A DNA stretch of 64,000 nt from an uncultured Clostridia bacterium (GCA_934162205.1 CAKPIA010000008.1:10083-74082), one strand, 5' to 3'; positions 10,401 to 19,832 are shown, numbered from the stretch's first letter. Numbers and translations: made by a program. Notes: generated from the sequence alone by a model not told the origin.

Positions 10401-10939
10401 TCAACAATTCCACCTCTTATACTGAATTGTCCTTTTCCTTCTATTAAATCATATCTTACATATCCCATATTTATTAATTGTTGCTTTAATTCTTCTAAAT
10501 CGTATGTATTTCCCACTTTAAAATTAAGCACACTTTTATATAAAATTTCTTTGGCTGGTAATTTTTGCATAACAGCTTCTATTGTTGTAACTAATATAAT
10601 ATTCTTATTTTGATATAATTTATTTAATGTTTCTATTCTTTGATATGGCAATTCTTTACTTTCTGCAATATAATCATATGTTACAATATCCTTTTTAGGA
10701 AAAAATTCAACACTATCTATAAAATATTTTAAATCATCATAAATTTTTTTTGCTTGAATTTCATTATATGTTATTAGACATATAGGCATTTCTGCAAATT
10801 TATTTATTCCAGATAGTATTTGCGTTTTTGCCACGTCAGTTAAGCCCGATATAGCTATCGGACCATTTTCATTTTTTAGTTGATTTACTAATGTTACAAA
10901 TTTTTGAGAATTTCCAAGTTCTCCTAATATTGTATTCAT
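7475..10939 (-). CDS. mfd: Transcription-repair coupling factor Mfd
   Basis: 1154 aa, normal size. It removes stalled RNA polymerase at lesions and recruits UvrA. The N-terminal UvrB-like region is followed by the RNA-polymerase-interacting domain with DYVVHRHHGIGMFVGV, then the RecG-like motor with Walker A GDVGYGKTEVAIRAAF, motif II DEEHRFG, motif III TATPIPRT and motif VI QIRGRVGRS, then the TRCF C-terminal domain. ATG follows AGAGGA. In many Firmicutes mfd follows pth; pth is not adjacent here. It heads a two-gene unit with the methyltransferase. Confidence 0.97.
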   Translation of the reverse strand: MNTILGELGNSQKFVTLVNQLKNENGPIAISGLTDVAKTQILSGINKFAEMPICLITYNEIQAKKIYDDLKYFIDSVEFFPKKDIVTYDYIAESKELPYQRIETLNKLYQNKNIILVTTIEAVMQKLPAKEILYKSVLNFKVGNTYDLEELKQQLINMGYVRYDLIEGKGQFSIRGGIVDISTDENSGIRIEFWGDEVDSIRSFNISSQRSTSTLQKAIIYPAHEYVLEDTIDKVCKKIEEKIYNEKQQEILENDIEVIKNGDYISKIDKYFDDFYNDKTNILGYLDNNCLICIDEESKVNIRAENIKNDNKNLVQSLIEKDKIVPQAIENMYDFSEIDEEIRNKKILYIEEQDFIQKQAEKYKFEYRQVNYFNSEIEILLNEVKKAKEKNKKVYILTSTEEKSKKISKLLSENEIQNIYEKSIDKKIITEKLESILVTVGKLSTGFENYELNQLVIVADDLVQGEKKKRKKATSAFKEGEKVVFADLEVGDYVVHRHHGIGMFVGVNTITSDKVTKDYIKIKYKGNDILYVPTNQLDSIRKYIGGGEKEPKINKFGGKDWENTKTKVKNNLREVAKELIELYAKREKAKGFAFSPDTTWQKQFEDSFPYVETDDQLRCIEEVKKDMEKDKPMDRLLCGDVGYGKTEVAIRAAFKAVMDGKQVAYLVPTTVLADQQYQGFKERMKDFPIKVELLNRFKTAKEQNETIKKLKLGEVDVVIGTHRLLSKDVEFRDLGLLIIDEEHRFGVKDKEKIKQYKTNVDVLTMTATPIPRTLHMSIVGVRDMSVIYEPPQNRKPVQTYVLEYDKEVIKEAITREIERNGQVFYIFNNIENIIKKVEEISELVPEARVSFAHGRMTGKEIEDIMQEFVDGKTDVLVCTTILESGIDIPNANTIIVENADRMGLAQLYQIRGRVGRSNKQAYAYITYKRDKILNEDADKRLKAIKEFTEFGSGFKIAMRDLEIRGAGSLLGEIQHGHLDQVGYDTYCELLDQVVKEMQGKKIEEVQELQIELNITSYIPEEYISDKKQKIEIYQDIALCKTEEDIQDIIDEIIDRFGNMPKEVENLIEIARVKILCQNTDIIKIASKINGIVFNFEQSNFNVDVNELVKKYQDKIRFSPGIKPALTLKATGKTDKELFEEIKEFIKDIKNAINK

Positions 10940-11084
10940 GTTCTTTTCCTCTATTCAATTGTTTTGCTTTTATTATTTTAATATTTTATACATTTATATA
11001 TTATACTACTTTTTTTATAATATATAAACATTTTATTTATAATTTTATGTTTTATAAAAAATATATTTATATACTAGCACATTT

Positions 11085-11113
11085 TTGACTTTTTATGTTA
11101 ATTGTAGTATAAT
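11085..11113 (+). promoter_or_regulatory. Promoter of the 129-aa gene
   Basis: TTGACT (11085-11090), 17-base spacer, TATAAT (11108-11113): close to consensus. It leads to an AGGAGGG site before the ATG at 11149. Confidence 0.8.
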
Positions 11114-11148
11114 AGTAATTATAAAAATTATTTAGGAGGGCTCATATT

Positions 11149-11538
11149 ATGAGAAAAGAAACTCAAAGATTTATTAGCACTACTATGGAGAAAACAGCCG
11201 TTGATTTATTTCTTCGGCAAATTGGCATAATGCCTGAATCAAAATATTTCGATTCAGAAGCATTAAGACAAATAATATCGGCTTACATTGCTGCCAGATT
11301 CAAAGTAACACATTGTTGTGTTCTTTGGTACAAAACAATGGAAGACCCGGATAATCCGATAGTGATGTATCTTAAGAAAAACAAGATTGATACTAAGCAT
11401 GAAAGATTTAGTATTATAATCACTCCAACAATTTTACGTTTCTCACAGAAGCAGTCCGCTGATGTACGTAAGGTATTTGAAGATCCGCATCCAGTGCACC
11501 CAAGATTCAACACATCAGCACCAGCAATATTATATTAG
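11149..11538 (+). CDS. 129-aa hypothetical protein, foreign-looking single-gene unit
   Basis: Family not recognised. A soluble protein with an alpha-helical first half, a CC pair in VTHCCVLWYK, then a basic stretch and a Pro/His-rich tail (DPHPVHPRFN). Strong promoter, AGGAGGG ribosome binding site and a perfect 13-bp terminator make a self-contained unit between mfd and topB. Codons such as CCG, GCC, CGG and TCG contrast with adjacent genes. Codon 23 is CGG; a +1 slip there meets TAA after four codons. Probably acquired. Confidence 0.6.
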   Translation: MRKETQRFISTTMEKTAVDLFLRQIGIMPESKYFDSEALRQIISAYIAARFKVTHCCVLWYKTMEDPDNPIVMYLKKNKIDTKHERFSIIITPTILRFSQKQSADVRKVFEDPHPVHPRFNTSAPAILY

Positions 11539-11542
11539 CCCC

Positions 11543-11571
11543 AAAAAGGAAGACAGATTGTCTTCCTTTTT
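11543..11571. terminator. Bidirectional terminator
   Basis: A perfect 13-bp stem (11543-11555 with 11559-11571) and loop GAT, with A-run and T-run on both sides. It overlaps the stop codon of topB at 11570-11572 and ends both converging genes. Confidence 0.88.
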
Positions 11572-13534
11572 ACATTTTTATTACCAATTTATCAAATTTT
11601 GAATTAATATAATTATTAAGTTTTGTCATAAATATTTCTGGCTCAATTTCTTTATTTGCGACCATTTCTAATCCCTTTTCCCAACTAGCTGTTAATTTAG
11701 GATTTAACATATCTGGCATCGAACTACTTACAACATCATAAATAACTTCACCTTTTTTAGTTGGTGTTACTATTTGTGTTTTTGTATTTATTTCTATGTA
11801 TTTAATTTTTTCTAATTTCTTGATTATCTCTCCTCTTGTTGCACTTGTACCAATTCCTGCACCTTTTATTTGTTCTCTTAATTCCTCATCTTCTATTAAT
11901 TTTCCTGCATTTTCCATAGCTAATATTAGTGTACCAGAATTATATCTTGTTGGAGGATTTGTTTCTGATTCTTTTGTTTCAAATCCTTTTGTATCTATTT
12001 CTTGTCCTTTTTTTAGATCTTTTAAAATATCTATATTTACATTATCTTCTTTTTCTTGATTTTTATTATCTTTTTCCACATTTTCTGCATCATCTGTGGA
12101 TTTTTTTTGTGTATTATTTGATTTTAATACTTCTAAAAATCCTTTTTTTATACATACTCTTCCGCTTGCATAAAATGTTTCATTTTCTATATTCACAATA
12201 ACATTTACTTTGTTATATTCTGCTTGAGGATAAAAAATTGCAATAAATCTTTTGGCAATTAACTTATATACTTGTTTGTGCAAATCTGGTAATTTATCAA
12301 AGTTTTCATACCCTTGTCCTGTTGGAATTATAGCATAGTGATCTGTTATTTTACTATCATTTACATATTTTGTCTTTACCAAATTAGTAGAATATTTTTC
12401 TTCCACCATTTTCTTTATATATCCTTGAACCTCTTCATCTTTATATCCTTTTGCTATTCCATTTAAATTTTTAGAAATTTCTTTTGCAACAGCTGTAGAT
12501 AAAACTCTTGCATCTGTTCTTGGATATGTTACTAATTTTTTCTCATATAAATTTTGTATTATTTCCAAAGTTTGGTCTGGCTTAATCTTAAAATTCTTTG
12601 TACATTGATTTTGCACTTCAGCTAAATTAAATAAAAGTGGTGCATTTTCTTTTTGTTTTGATTTTTTTAATTCTGTAATTATTGCCTTTTTTCCTTTTAA
12701 ACTTTCTATAAATTGTTTTGCATCATCTTCTTTTTTGAATCCTGATTCATTATATAATTTTGGAGATTCAAACATATCTGATTTTTCATTTACTTTCCAT
12801 TCTGCTTTAAATGAACTTTCTTCGTTCCCAAATTCTCCATTAATTTTATAATATTTTGTCTTTTTAAAATTTCGTATTTCTCTTTCTCTTGAAACAATCA
12901 TACCTAACACACATGTCATAACACGTCCAACTGATATTGATGCTTTTTCTTCATTAATTTCATTTGCTAATTTTCTTCCATAAATAATAGAAAGTAATCT
13001 AGAAAAATTTATTCCTATTAAATAATCTTCTTTTGCTCTTAAATATGCAGAATCTGATAAGCTATCATACTCAGATAAATCTTTTGCTTCTCTTATTCCT
13101 CTTAGTATTTCTTCTTCTGTTTGTGAATCAATCCATACTCTTTTTATTTTTGCATTTGGATTTGTTTTTGCCATCATAAATACTAATCTTTGAATATATT
13201 CTCCTTCACGCCCAGAGTCACCTGCATTATAAATTACTTCTACATCTTCTCTATTTAATAATTCTTTTACAATATTAAATTGATTTGCAACAGCTGGAAT
13301 TATTTCGTATTTCCATTCTTGTGGTATAAATGGAAGTGTATCTAATCTCCAATATTTTAATTTTTCGTCATATTTTTCTGGATAACTCATTGTTACTAAA
13401 TGTCCAACACACCATGTTATAATCCAGTCCTGAGACTCCAAATACCCATTTTTTCTAGTAGTATTTACTTTAAGGGCTTTGGCAAATTCCATTGCTACTG
13501 ATGGTTTTTCTGTTATTATTAATTTTTTTGCCAT
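11570..13534 (-). CDS. topB: DNA topoisomerase III (type IA)
   Basis: 654 aa. The Toprim domain begins with KLIITEKPSVAMEFAKAL and has the acidic motif AGDSGREGEYIQRLV (catalytic Asp/Asp/Glu set). The active-site tyrosine is in LVTYPRTDARVL near residue 320. The C-terminal core has ETNPPTRYNSGTLILAMENAG and GIGTSATRGEIIKKL. No C-terminal Cys zinc ribbons are visible, so it resembles the short Gram-positive TopB. An acidic low-complexity insertion (TDDAENVEKDNKNQEKED) interrupts the core. It decatenates DNA by single-strand passage. Confidence 0.93.
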   Translation of the reverse strand: MAKKLIITEKPSVAMEFAKALKVNTTRKNGYLESQDWIITWCVGHLVTMSYPEKYDEKLKYWRLDTLPFIPQEWKYEIIPAVANQFNIVKELLNREDVEVIYNAGDSGREGEYIQRLVFMMAKTNPNAKIKRVWIDSQTEEEILRGIREAKDLSEYDSLSDSAYLRAKEDYLIGINFSRLLSIIYGRKLANEINEEKASISVGRVMTCVLGMIVSREREIRNFKKTKYYKINGEFGNEESSFKAEWKVNEKSDMFESPKLYNESGFKKEDDAKQFIESLKGKKAIITELKKSKQKENAPLLFNLAEVQNQCTKNFKIKPDQTLEIIQNLYEKKLVTYPRTDARVLSTAVAKEISKNLNGIAKGYKDEEVQGYIKKMVEEKYSTNLVKTKYVNDSKITDHYAIIPTGQGYENFDKLPDLHKQVYKLIAKRFIAIFYPQAEYNKVNVIVNIENETFYASGRVCIKKGFLEVLKSNNTQKKSTDDAENVEKDNKNQEKEDNVNIDILKDLKKGQEIDTKGFETKESETNPPTRYNSGTLILAMENAGKLIEDEELREQIKGAGIGTSATRGEIIKKLEKIKYIEINTKTQIVTPTKKGEVIYDVVSSSMPDMLNPKLTASWEKGLEMVANKEIEPEIFMTKLNNYINSKFDKLVIKM

Positions 13535-13550
13535 TTCATCTTTCCTTTTA

Positions 13551-14315
13551 TTATTTTTTCAGTCTTTCATCTATGTAATTGTTTACATCTTCTTTTATTA
13601 ATTCTATTTGTTTTTTTGTATTTTCATCTTTAAATTCAAAACTATTTAAGATTCTATTTATATAATTCTCTTGCTCTATAATAGTTAAACTTGTATCAAA
13701 GTTTATGTCAAATACAAAAGCAACTGTACACAATAATTTTACTAAGTCGTCATCACCCTTTTTTCTCCTTACAGGTTCTCTGTTTAAAATTTGTTCCATT
13801 ACTTCATCTGGTATCTTACTATATTCTACATTTGGCTTATCTTTATCTTCTTTCCAGAATATTTCCAATATTTCATATAATATATCTAATTTATCTGCAT
13901 CTCTGACTATTTTACAAAATAACTCCTCTTTTTCGTTCAAATCATTTTCAATTTTATATTTATTATGATTTTTTACTGCACATTTTATTATTTTATCATA
14001 TTCATCTGTATCTATATAATTTCTTATATCTTTATTTAATATCTTAACTCCATAATCTCCATGGTCAAAGCTATCAACATCTCTATATGTTTTATATTGA
14101 GTATATTGTTCAAACCTTGCAATGTCATGCAATAATCCAATTAATGTTGCAAGATTTATTTCGTCTTGACTTAATTTTAATTCTGTTGCTATTTTTTTTG
14201 ATATTTCCATTACTCTTAATGAATGTTTTTGTTTTCTTTCAATAGCTTCCGCTTTCAAGTCATAATTTTCTGTATATTTTATAAATTCCTTTATTGCTTT
14301 TTCTATATCTATCAT
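13551..14315 (-). CDS. HD-domain phosphohydrolase
   Basis: 254 aa from the ATG at 14315, preceded by GAAAGG eight bases upstream; the alternative GTG at 14324 sits directly against that site and is too close. The metal-binding HD set is visible: H in KQKHSLRVM, HD in LIGLLHDIARFEQ, H in SFDHGDYG, and D in KIVRDADKLDILYE. HD proteins of this type hydrolyse nucleotides or (p)ppGpp-like substrates; no specific substrate can be assigned. It lies 16 bases upstream of topB in the same direction, so the two are probably one operon. Confidence 0.8.
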   Translation of the reverse strand: MIDIEKAIKEFIKYTENYDLKAEAIERKQKHSLRVMEISKKIATELKLSQDEINLATLIGLLHDIARFEQYTQYKTYRDVDSFDHGDYGVKILNKDIRNYIDTDEYDKIIKCAVKNHNKYKIENDLNEKEELFCKIVRDADKLDILYEILEIFWKEDKDKPNVEYSKIPDEVMEQILNREPVRRKKGDDDLVKLLCTVAFVFDINFDTSLTIIEQENYINRILNSFEFKDENTKKQIELIKEDVNNYIDERLKK

Positions 14316-14418
14316 TTTTATCACCTTTCAAATTGTATCACTTATGTAATTACATTTCAAGATAGATATTTTTATTATCTTTTCTATTTTAATGTTTAAT
14401 AAAACTTTTTCTCATAAA

Positions 14419-14450
14419 ATAAACAAGGAGTTAATTGCCTCCTTGTTTAT
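14419..14450 (-). terminator. Intrinsic terminator of the 924-aa surface protein gene
   Basis: A perfect 12-bp stem (14419-14430 with 14439-14450), loop of 8 bases, followed on the minus strand by TTATGAGAAAAAG; the stem overlies the region just past the stop codon at 14457. Confidence 0.72.
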
Positions 14451-14456
14451 CTTATT

Positions 14457-17231
14457 TTATTTATATACTAAAAACATACTATAAATATATGTATCTGCTG
14501 TATATGCTAAATTTACTTTCAAGTCATGTTTTGTAGTAACTTTTACATAATACTCACCTGAAATATTACTTACATCTAATATTAATTTTTTATCTGATAA
14601 TGTAAGTGGCGATGAACCATTTTGTGATACAGTTACTGATTTATTAAATGCATCATAATCACTAGATGAAGATGAAGAATTAGAACTTGATATTCCTAAT
14701 GTAGTATAATTTATTCCAGATGGATGATTATCTCCTATAGTACAATTCATTATAATTTTATCTACATTTGTTAAATCTATTTTATTTTTTGATATCAACA
14801 TTCCAACATTTCCACCTTGACTATAATCACCAGTTGAACCATTCCAATTAGCCACCCATGAAACAGACATATGTATTGAACCATTCTTATTAGCATCTGT
14901 AGTAATAACATTTTTATTACATTTTGTACTATACATATGTTTTGCTGTAAAGTTCCATTGTTCATTTAATTGTTCTGTACCAATCAGTTTATCTCCACCA
15001 CCACAAATTGAACAAGTACCTTTAATATCGTTTTCATTATTGTGTTTTTGCCATACCGCATATAATATTTCACTTTTATTTAAATTATATGTTCCTCCCG
15101 CCATATATTCCGCAGTTGAACTTGTTTTATTTGTTGACCATCCTAAGAAATGATATCCATTTCTTGTTGGAACTGTGGTACTTAATGTTAATGCAGAATC
15201 TTTTCTTTTTGTTTGCATATTAGGTATTCCTGTTCCACCATTAGCATTATAATAAACTGTATAATTTTTATCTGTACTACCTGTAAAGTACCTAGTTGCT
15301 AATTCTTTTCCAATATCTGGCCATTGATGCATTTCTAAAGTATTTCCTATTGATAAATAATCTGTTTTATATACAGATCTATCAGTTTCAAAAAAATAGT
15401 CATGTCCTGATACATAAAAAGTTACTCCATTATATTCAAAACTACTTCCATATGGAAATGATTCTGGATGTTCTGATGTATAGTATTTTACTGCATCAGG
15501 ATTTGTAGAAACTAATATAGGACCAAAATAATCATATTCTCCTAAATTATCCATTGTCGACCATACTACTATCGCTGGCTTGTCATTAGTTTTATAATAT
15601 TTTCTGTTAACAGAATAATTATAATCAACTTCTCCAATAAGCGTATTTGCTTTATCTACATAATAATCATTATCTTTTGTTGTATATACCTCTTTTGTAG
15701 ATGATGTAACATTTCCAGAGTTATCTTTTGTTTCTACATAAATATTATATTTTTCTCCTGAAACACTTCCAATTAAATTTGAAAAACTATAAGTTCCACT
15801 TGTTTGATAATTAGTCCAATTTCCATTATTTAATTTAAATCTATATCCTGCTATTCCACTACTTCCACTTGTACTTGTTGCATCTGCATCTGTTGTATTT
15901 GCAGTTACTGTTATAGTACCTGTTGAACTTGTTGTTGTTATATTAAAGTCTTTTGGCGATAATGTATCTATATTTGTTACATTTCCTGTACTGTATCCTC
16001 CGGCATTTGTTCCGTCCCATAATCTAGCATATATTTTTCCGTTCTCTGTAAATTCTTGACTTGCTGTACTTGACCATGTTTGTGCGTCTTTACTTGTTTG
16101 TATTGTATATCCGCTTACATTTGTACTTGCTGTCATTGTTACTTTTCCATTTGTCCATCCTGTTGGACTTGCTGTAAATGTTGTATTTGCTGTTGTTAGC
16201 CCTGCTACTGTTCCTAATTTTATTTCTAATGGTTTATCACTACTGTTTGCATTTGTTATATTTCCTGCTACATCATATATTTCTGCATATACATTATATG
16301 TTCCACTTGTTAAGTTATCATATGTTTTACTCTTTGTTACTGCAGTTGTTTCTCCTGCTTGTATACTGTGCAATTCTTTATAAATTACCTCTTCACTTGT
16401 ATAACTTGTTGCATCTGATTTTTTATAATACCATACTATTTTTCCTAATCCTGAGTTTTCGTCTTTTACTCCTACATTTACTGTAAATCCTTTTGTTGTT
16501 ACATTACTTGAATTCATTGCTGTACTTATTTCTGCTTCTTTTTTATCTATATTTGTTATATTTCCTGTTGCATATTTATCACTTATTGATAATCCATTTG
16601 CTAGCCTTGCATATATCTTTTTATTTTCTGTTATTTTTATTTTTTCTGTATCTTTATAATCTCTCCATGTTTTTAAGTCATATGAATATTGTATTTTATT
16701 TTCTTTGTATTCTTCATTTTGTACTTTTATACTTACTACTTCTACATCTTCATTTGTCCAGCCTGTTGGCTCTATCTCTATTTTTATATCCGCTTTTTCT
16801 AAATCTATTGATGGTATTTCTCCTTCTATTATTCCATCTACTGTTACTGTATATTTCCACCCTTCTTTTGTTTTTATTACTATTCTTGGTTCTAATTCAT
16901 CATTATCTATTAACTCCATACTTGCTTTACTACTATCTACATCTTTTTTGAATTTTTCACCATTTCTTAGTATATTATATATTCCTTCTAGTTTTTCTTT
17001 TTTGGTTCTATTTAATTTTTTATTTACTCCTTCTTCTATTTTTGATAATTCTATTGTTTCTCTATAATCTGCTTTTTGTGATTCTATTTTCGCCTTTTGT
17101 GCTGTCTTAAATATTCCATTTTCTCCTGTTAACATTGCAACACTTACTGCTGATAATATTAGTAATACTATTATTGTTACAACTAACGATACTAATGTTA
17201 TTCCTCTTTTTTCTTTTATTTTTCTCTTCAT
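14457..17231 (-). CDS. Large exported protein with pilin-like N-terminus, Ig-like repeats and a Listeria-Bacteroides repeat
   Basis: 924 aa from the ATG at 17231, chosen because GAGAGG lies just upstream; ten extra residues are possible but unsupported. The N-terminus is basic (KRKIKEKRG), then ITLVSLVVTIIVLLIL, the layout of a type IV prepilin signal with cleavage after Gly10. Position +5 is Ser, not the Glu of canonical pilins. Then come an Ala/Lys helix, at least two related Ig-like modules marked by PTGWTNxxV and NGxIYARL, and near residues 680-755 an InlB B/Flg_new repeat (VYYNANGG ... LGWSTNKTSSTAEY). CSICGGGD provides two cysteines. Low-complexity Ser/Thr content suggests cell-surface exposure. 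Function unknown, probably adhesion. Confidence 0.75.
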   Translation of the reverse strand: MKRKIKEKRGITLVSLVVTIIVLLILSAVSVAMLTGENGIFKTAQKAKIESQKADYRETIELSKIEEGVNKKLNRTKKEKLEGIYNILRNGEKFKKDVDSSKASMELIDNDELEPRIVIKTKEGWKYTVTVDGIIEGEIPSIDLEKADIKIEIEPTGWTNEDVEVVSIKVQNEEYKENKIQYSYDLKTWRDYKDTEKIKITENKKIYARLANGLSISDKYATGNITNIDKKEAEISTAMNSSNVTTKGFTVNVGVKDENSGLGKIVWYYKKSDATSYTSEEVIYKELHSIQAGETTAVTKSKTYDNLTSGTYNVYAEIYDVAGNITNANSSDKPLEIKLGTVAGLTTANTTFTASPTGWTNGKVTMTASTNVSGYTIQTSKDAQTWSSTASQEFTENGKIYARLWDGTNAGGYSTGNVTNIDTLSPKDFNITTTSSTGTITVTANTTDADATSTSGSSGIAGYRFKLNNGNWTNYQTSGTYSFSNLIGSVSGEKYNIYVETKDNSGNVTSSTKEVYTTKDNDYYVDKANTLIGEVDYNYSVNRKYYKTNDKPAIVVWSTMDNLGEYDYFGPILVSTNPDAVKYYTSEHPESFPYGSSFEYNGVTFYVSGHDYFFETDRSVYKTDYLSIGNTLEMHQWPDIGKELATRYFTGSTDKNYTVYYNANGGTGIPNMQTKRKDSALTLSTTVPTRNGYHFLGWSTNKTSSTAEYMAGGTYNLNKSEILYAVWQKHNNENDIKGTCSICGGGDKLIGTEQLNEQWNFTAKHMYSTKCNKNVITTDANKNGSIHMSVSWVANWNGSTGDYSQGGNVGMLISKNKIDLTNVDKIIMNCTIGDNHPSGINYTTLGISSSNSSSSSSDYDAFNKSVTVSQNGSSPLTLSDKKLILDVSNISGEYYVKVTTKHDLKVNLAYTADTYIYSMFLVYK

Positions 17232-17376
17232 ATTTTCCTCTCTTTTGTTAATATACTTCAAGTATATTATTACACCCTTTTTCTGTCAATATTGCTTTTA
17301 AATTTATATTTATATTTTTTACTAGTCAGTTTCAATAATAAAAAATATTATTTAAATTATAAATATAATATTTTCC

Positions 17377-17405
17377 TTGAAAACAATACTATTTTGGTAT
17401 ATAAT
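17377..17405 (+). promoter_or_regulatory. Promoter of leuS, short leader without T-box
   Basis: TTGAAA (17377-17382), 17-base spacer, perfect TATAAT (17400-17405). Predicted transcript start near 17412 leaves a leader of about 24 bases, which contains only the AAAGGGG ribosome binding site. That is too short for a T-box antiterminator leader. Confidence 0.82.
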
Positions 17406-17435
17406 TACTACATTAACACGAAAGGGGCAATTTAG

Positions 17436-19832
17436 ATGGGATATAACTTTAAAAATATTGAAAAAAAATGGCAAGAATATTGGGATGAACATGAAACTTT
17501 TAAGACAGATGTATGGGATTTCTCTAAACCTAAATATTATGCATTAGATATGTTTCCTTATCCATCAGGACAAGGTCTTCATGTTGGTCATCCTGAAGGA
17601 TATACCGCAACAGATATATTATCTAGAATGAAAAGAATGCAAGGATATAATGTATTACACCCAATGGGATGGGATGCTTTTGGTCTTCCTGCAGAACAGT
17701 ATGCAATAAAAACTGGTAATCATCCAGATGGATTTACTAAAAATAATATAAATACTTTTAAAAGACAATTAAAAATGCTTGGTCTTTCATTTGATTGGAG
17801 CAAAGAAATTTCTACTTGTGATCCTAGTTATTATAAATGGACTCAATGGATTTTTAAACAATTATTTAATGATGGATTAGCAAAATTAGTTGATATGCCA
17901 GTTAACTGGTGTGAAGAATTAGGCACAGTTTTAGCAAATGATGAGATTATTAATGGAAAGAGTGAAAGAGGTGGCTTTCCTGTTGTTCGTAAAAACATGA
18001 AACAATGGGTACTAGACATACCAAAATATGCAGAAACTTTGCTTTCTGGATTAGATGAACTTGACTGGCCTGAATCAACTAAAGAAATTCAACGTAATTG
18101 GATAGGAAAATCTGAAGGAGCAGAAGTTAAATTCAAAATTGCAGATTCAAATAATTTAGAATTTACTGTATTTACTACAAGACCTGATACCCTATTTGGA
18201 GCTACATATTGTGTATTAGCACCAGAACTTGAATTAGTTGATATAATAACTACACCTGAACAAAAATCTGCTGTAGATGAATACAAAAAAATAGCAGCTT
18301 CAAAATCCGACCTAGAAAGAACAGAATTAAATAAAACTAAAACAGGTGTATTCACAGGAAGTTATGCTATTAATCCTGTAAATGGTAAAAAGATTCCTAT
18401 TTGGATATCTGATTATGTTTTATCAACATATGGAACTGGATGTATTATGGCAGTCCCAGCACATGATCAAAGAGATTACGAATTTGCCACAAAATTTGGA
18501 ATTGATATTATTCCAGTATTATCTGGTGGAGACATTTCAAAAGAAGCTTTTGTAGGTGATGGAAAACACATTAATTCAGAATTTTTAAATGATTTAGGAA
18601 AACAAGATGCTATAAATAAAATGATTAATTGGCTTGAAGAAAAAGGTATTGGTAAGAAAAAGATTAATTACAAACTTCGTGAATGGATATTTGCTAGACA
18701 ACGTTATTGGGGTGAACCAATTCCTATAGTTTATGATAATGATAATAATATGATTGTATTAAAAGATTCTGATTTACCATTAATACTACCTGAACTTGAA
18801 GATTACGCACCATCAAAAACTGGATCTTCTCCTCTTGACAAAGCTACAAATTGGGTAAACACAGTAATTGATGGAAAACAAGTAAGAAGAGAAACAAGTA
18901 CAATGCCAGGAAGTGCTGGCTCTAGCTGGTATTTTTTAAGATATATAGATCCAAACAATAATAATGAAATAGCTGACAAGAAATTATTAGAACATTGGCT
19001 TCCAGTAGATATATATATGGGAGGGCCAGAACATGCAGTTGGTCACTTATTATATTCTAGATTCTGGAATAATTATTTATACAATAAAGGAGTTGTTCCT
19101 GTTAAAGAACCATTTGCTAAATTACGTCATCAAGGTATGATTTTAGGTAGTAATGGTGAAAAAATGAGCAAATCAAAAGGAAACGTTGTAAACCCTGATG
19201 ATATGGTTAATCAATATGGTGCAGACAGCTTAAGAGTTTATGAGATGTTTATGGGACCAATAGATAGCAGTAAGCCTTGGGATCCTAATGGAATTGAGGG
19301 TTCTAAAAAATTCTTAGATAAAGTTTGGAGATTATATGCAGAATCTAATAAAATTCAAAACAAAGAAAATACTTCCCTTGAGAAAGCATATAATTATACT
19401 GTAAAAAAAGTCTCAAACGATTATGAGACAATGAATTATAATACTGCTATTAGTCAAATGATGATATTTATAAATACTATAAACAAAGAAAATGTATTTC
19501 CTAAAGAATACGCAGAAGGATTTTTAAAATTATTAAATCCTGTTGCACCACATATTACAGAAGAACTTTGGAACACAGTTCTTGGTCACTCTAATACAAT
19601 TGCATATGAAAAATGGCCAACATATGATGAATCAAAAACTATAAATGATACATTTAATTTACCTATTCAAGTTAATGGAAAATTAAGAAATTCTATAGAT
19701 ATAGAATTTGATTTGCCAGAAGAAGAAGTAAAAAAATTAGTTCATGAAAAAATGGATGAATATTTAAAAGATAAAAATATTGTAAAAGAAATTTATGTAA
19801 AAAATAGAATTTATAATATAGTTGTAAAATAA
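17436..19832 (+). CDS. leuS: Leucyl-tRNA synthetase
   Basis: 798 aa, the usual size for the bacterial class Ia enzyme that charges tRNA-Leu. The HIGH-type motif PYPSGQGLHVGHPEGY is at residues 41-56, the CP1 editing domain contains TTRPDTLFGATY and GTGCIMAVPAHDQRDYEFA, and the KMSKS loop is EKMSKSKGNVVNPD. The C-terminal anticodon and tail domains are complete (VNGKLRNSIDIEFDLPEEE). ATG follows AAAGGGG. Monocistronic, with its own promoter and terminator. Confidence 0.98.
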   Translation: MGYNFKNIEKKWQEYWDEHETFKTDVWDFSKPKYYALDMFPYPSGQGLHVGHPEGYTATDILSRMKRMQGYNVLHPMGWDAFGLPAEQYAIKTGNHPDGFTKNNINTFKRQLKMLGLSFDWSKEISTCDPSYYKWTQWIFKQLFNDGLAKLVDMPVNWCEELGTVLANDEIINGKSERGGFPVVRKNMKQWVLDIPKYAETLLSGLDELDWPESTKEIQRNWIGKSEGAEVKFKIADSNNLEFTVFTTRPDTLFGATYCVLAPELELVDIITTPEQKSAVDEYKKIAASKSDLERTELNKTKTGVFTGSYAINPVNGKKIPIWISDYVLSTYGTGCIMAVPAHDQRDYEFATKFGIDIIPVLSGGDISKEAFVGDGKHINSEFLNDLGKQDAINKMINWLEEKGIGKKKINYKLREWIFARQRYWGEPIPIVYDNDNNMIVLKDSDLPLILPELEDYAPSKTGSSPLDKATNWVNTVIDGKQVRRETSTMPGSAGSSWYFLRYIDPNNNNEIADKKLLEHWLPVDIYMGGPEHAVGHLLYSRFWNNYLYNKGVVPVKEPFAKLRHQGMILGSNGEKMSKSKGNVVNPDDMVNQYGADSLRVYEMFMGPIDSSKPWDPNGIEGSKKFLDKVWRLYAESNKIQNKENTSLEKAYNYTVKKVSNDYETMNYNTAISQMMIFINTINKENVFPKEYAEGFLKLLNPVAPHITEELWNTVLGHSNTIAYEKWPTYDESKTINDTFNLPIQVNGKLRNSIDIEFDLPEEEVKKLVHEKMDEYLKDKNIVKEIYVKNRIYNIVVK

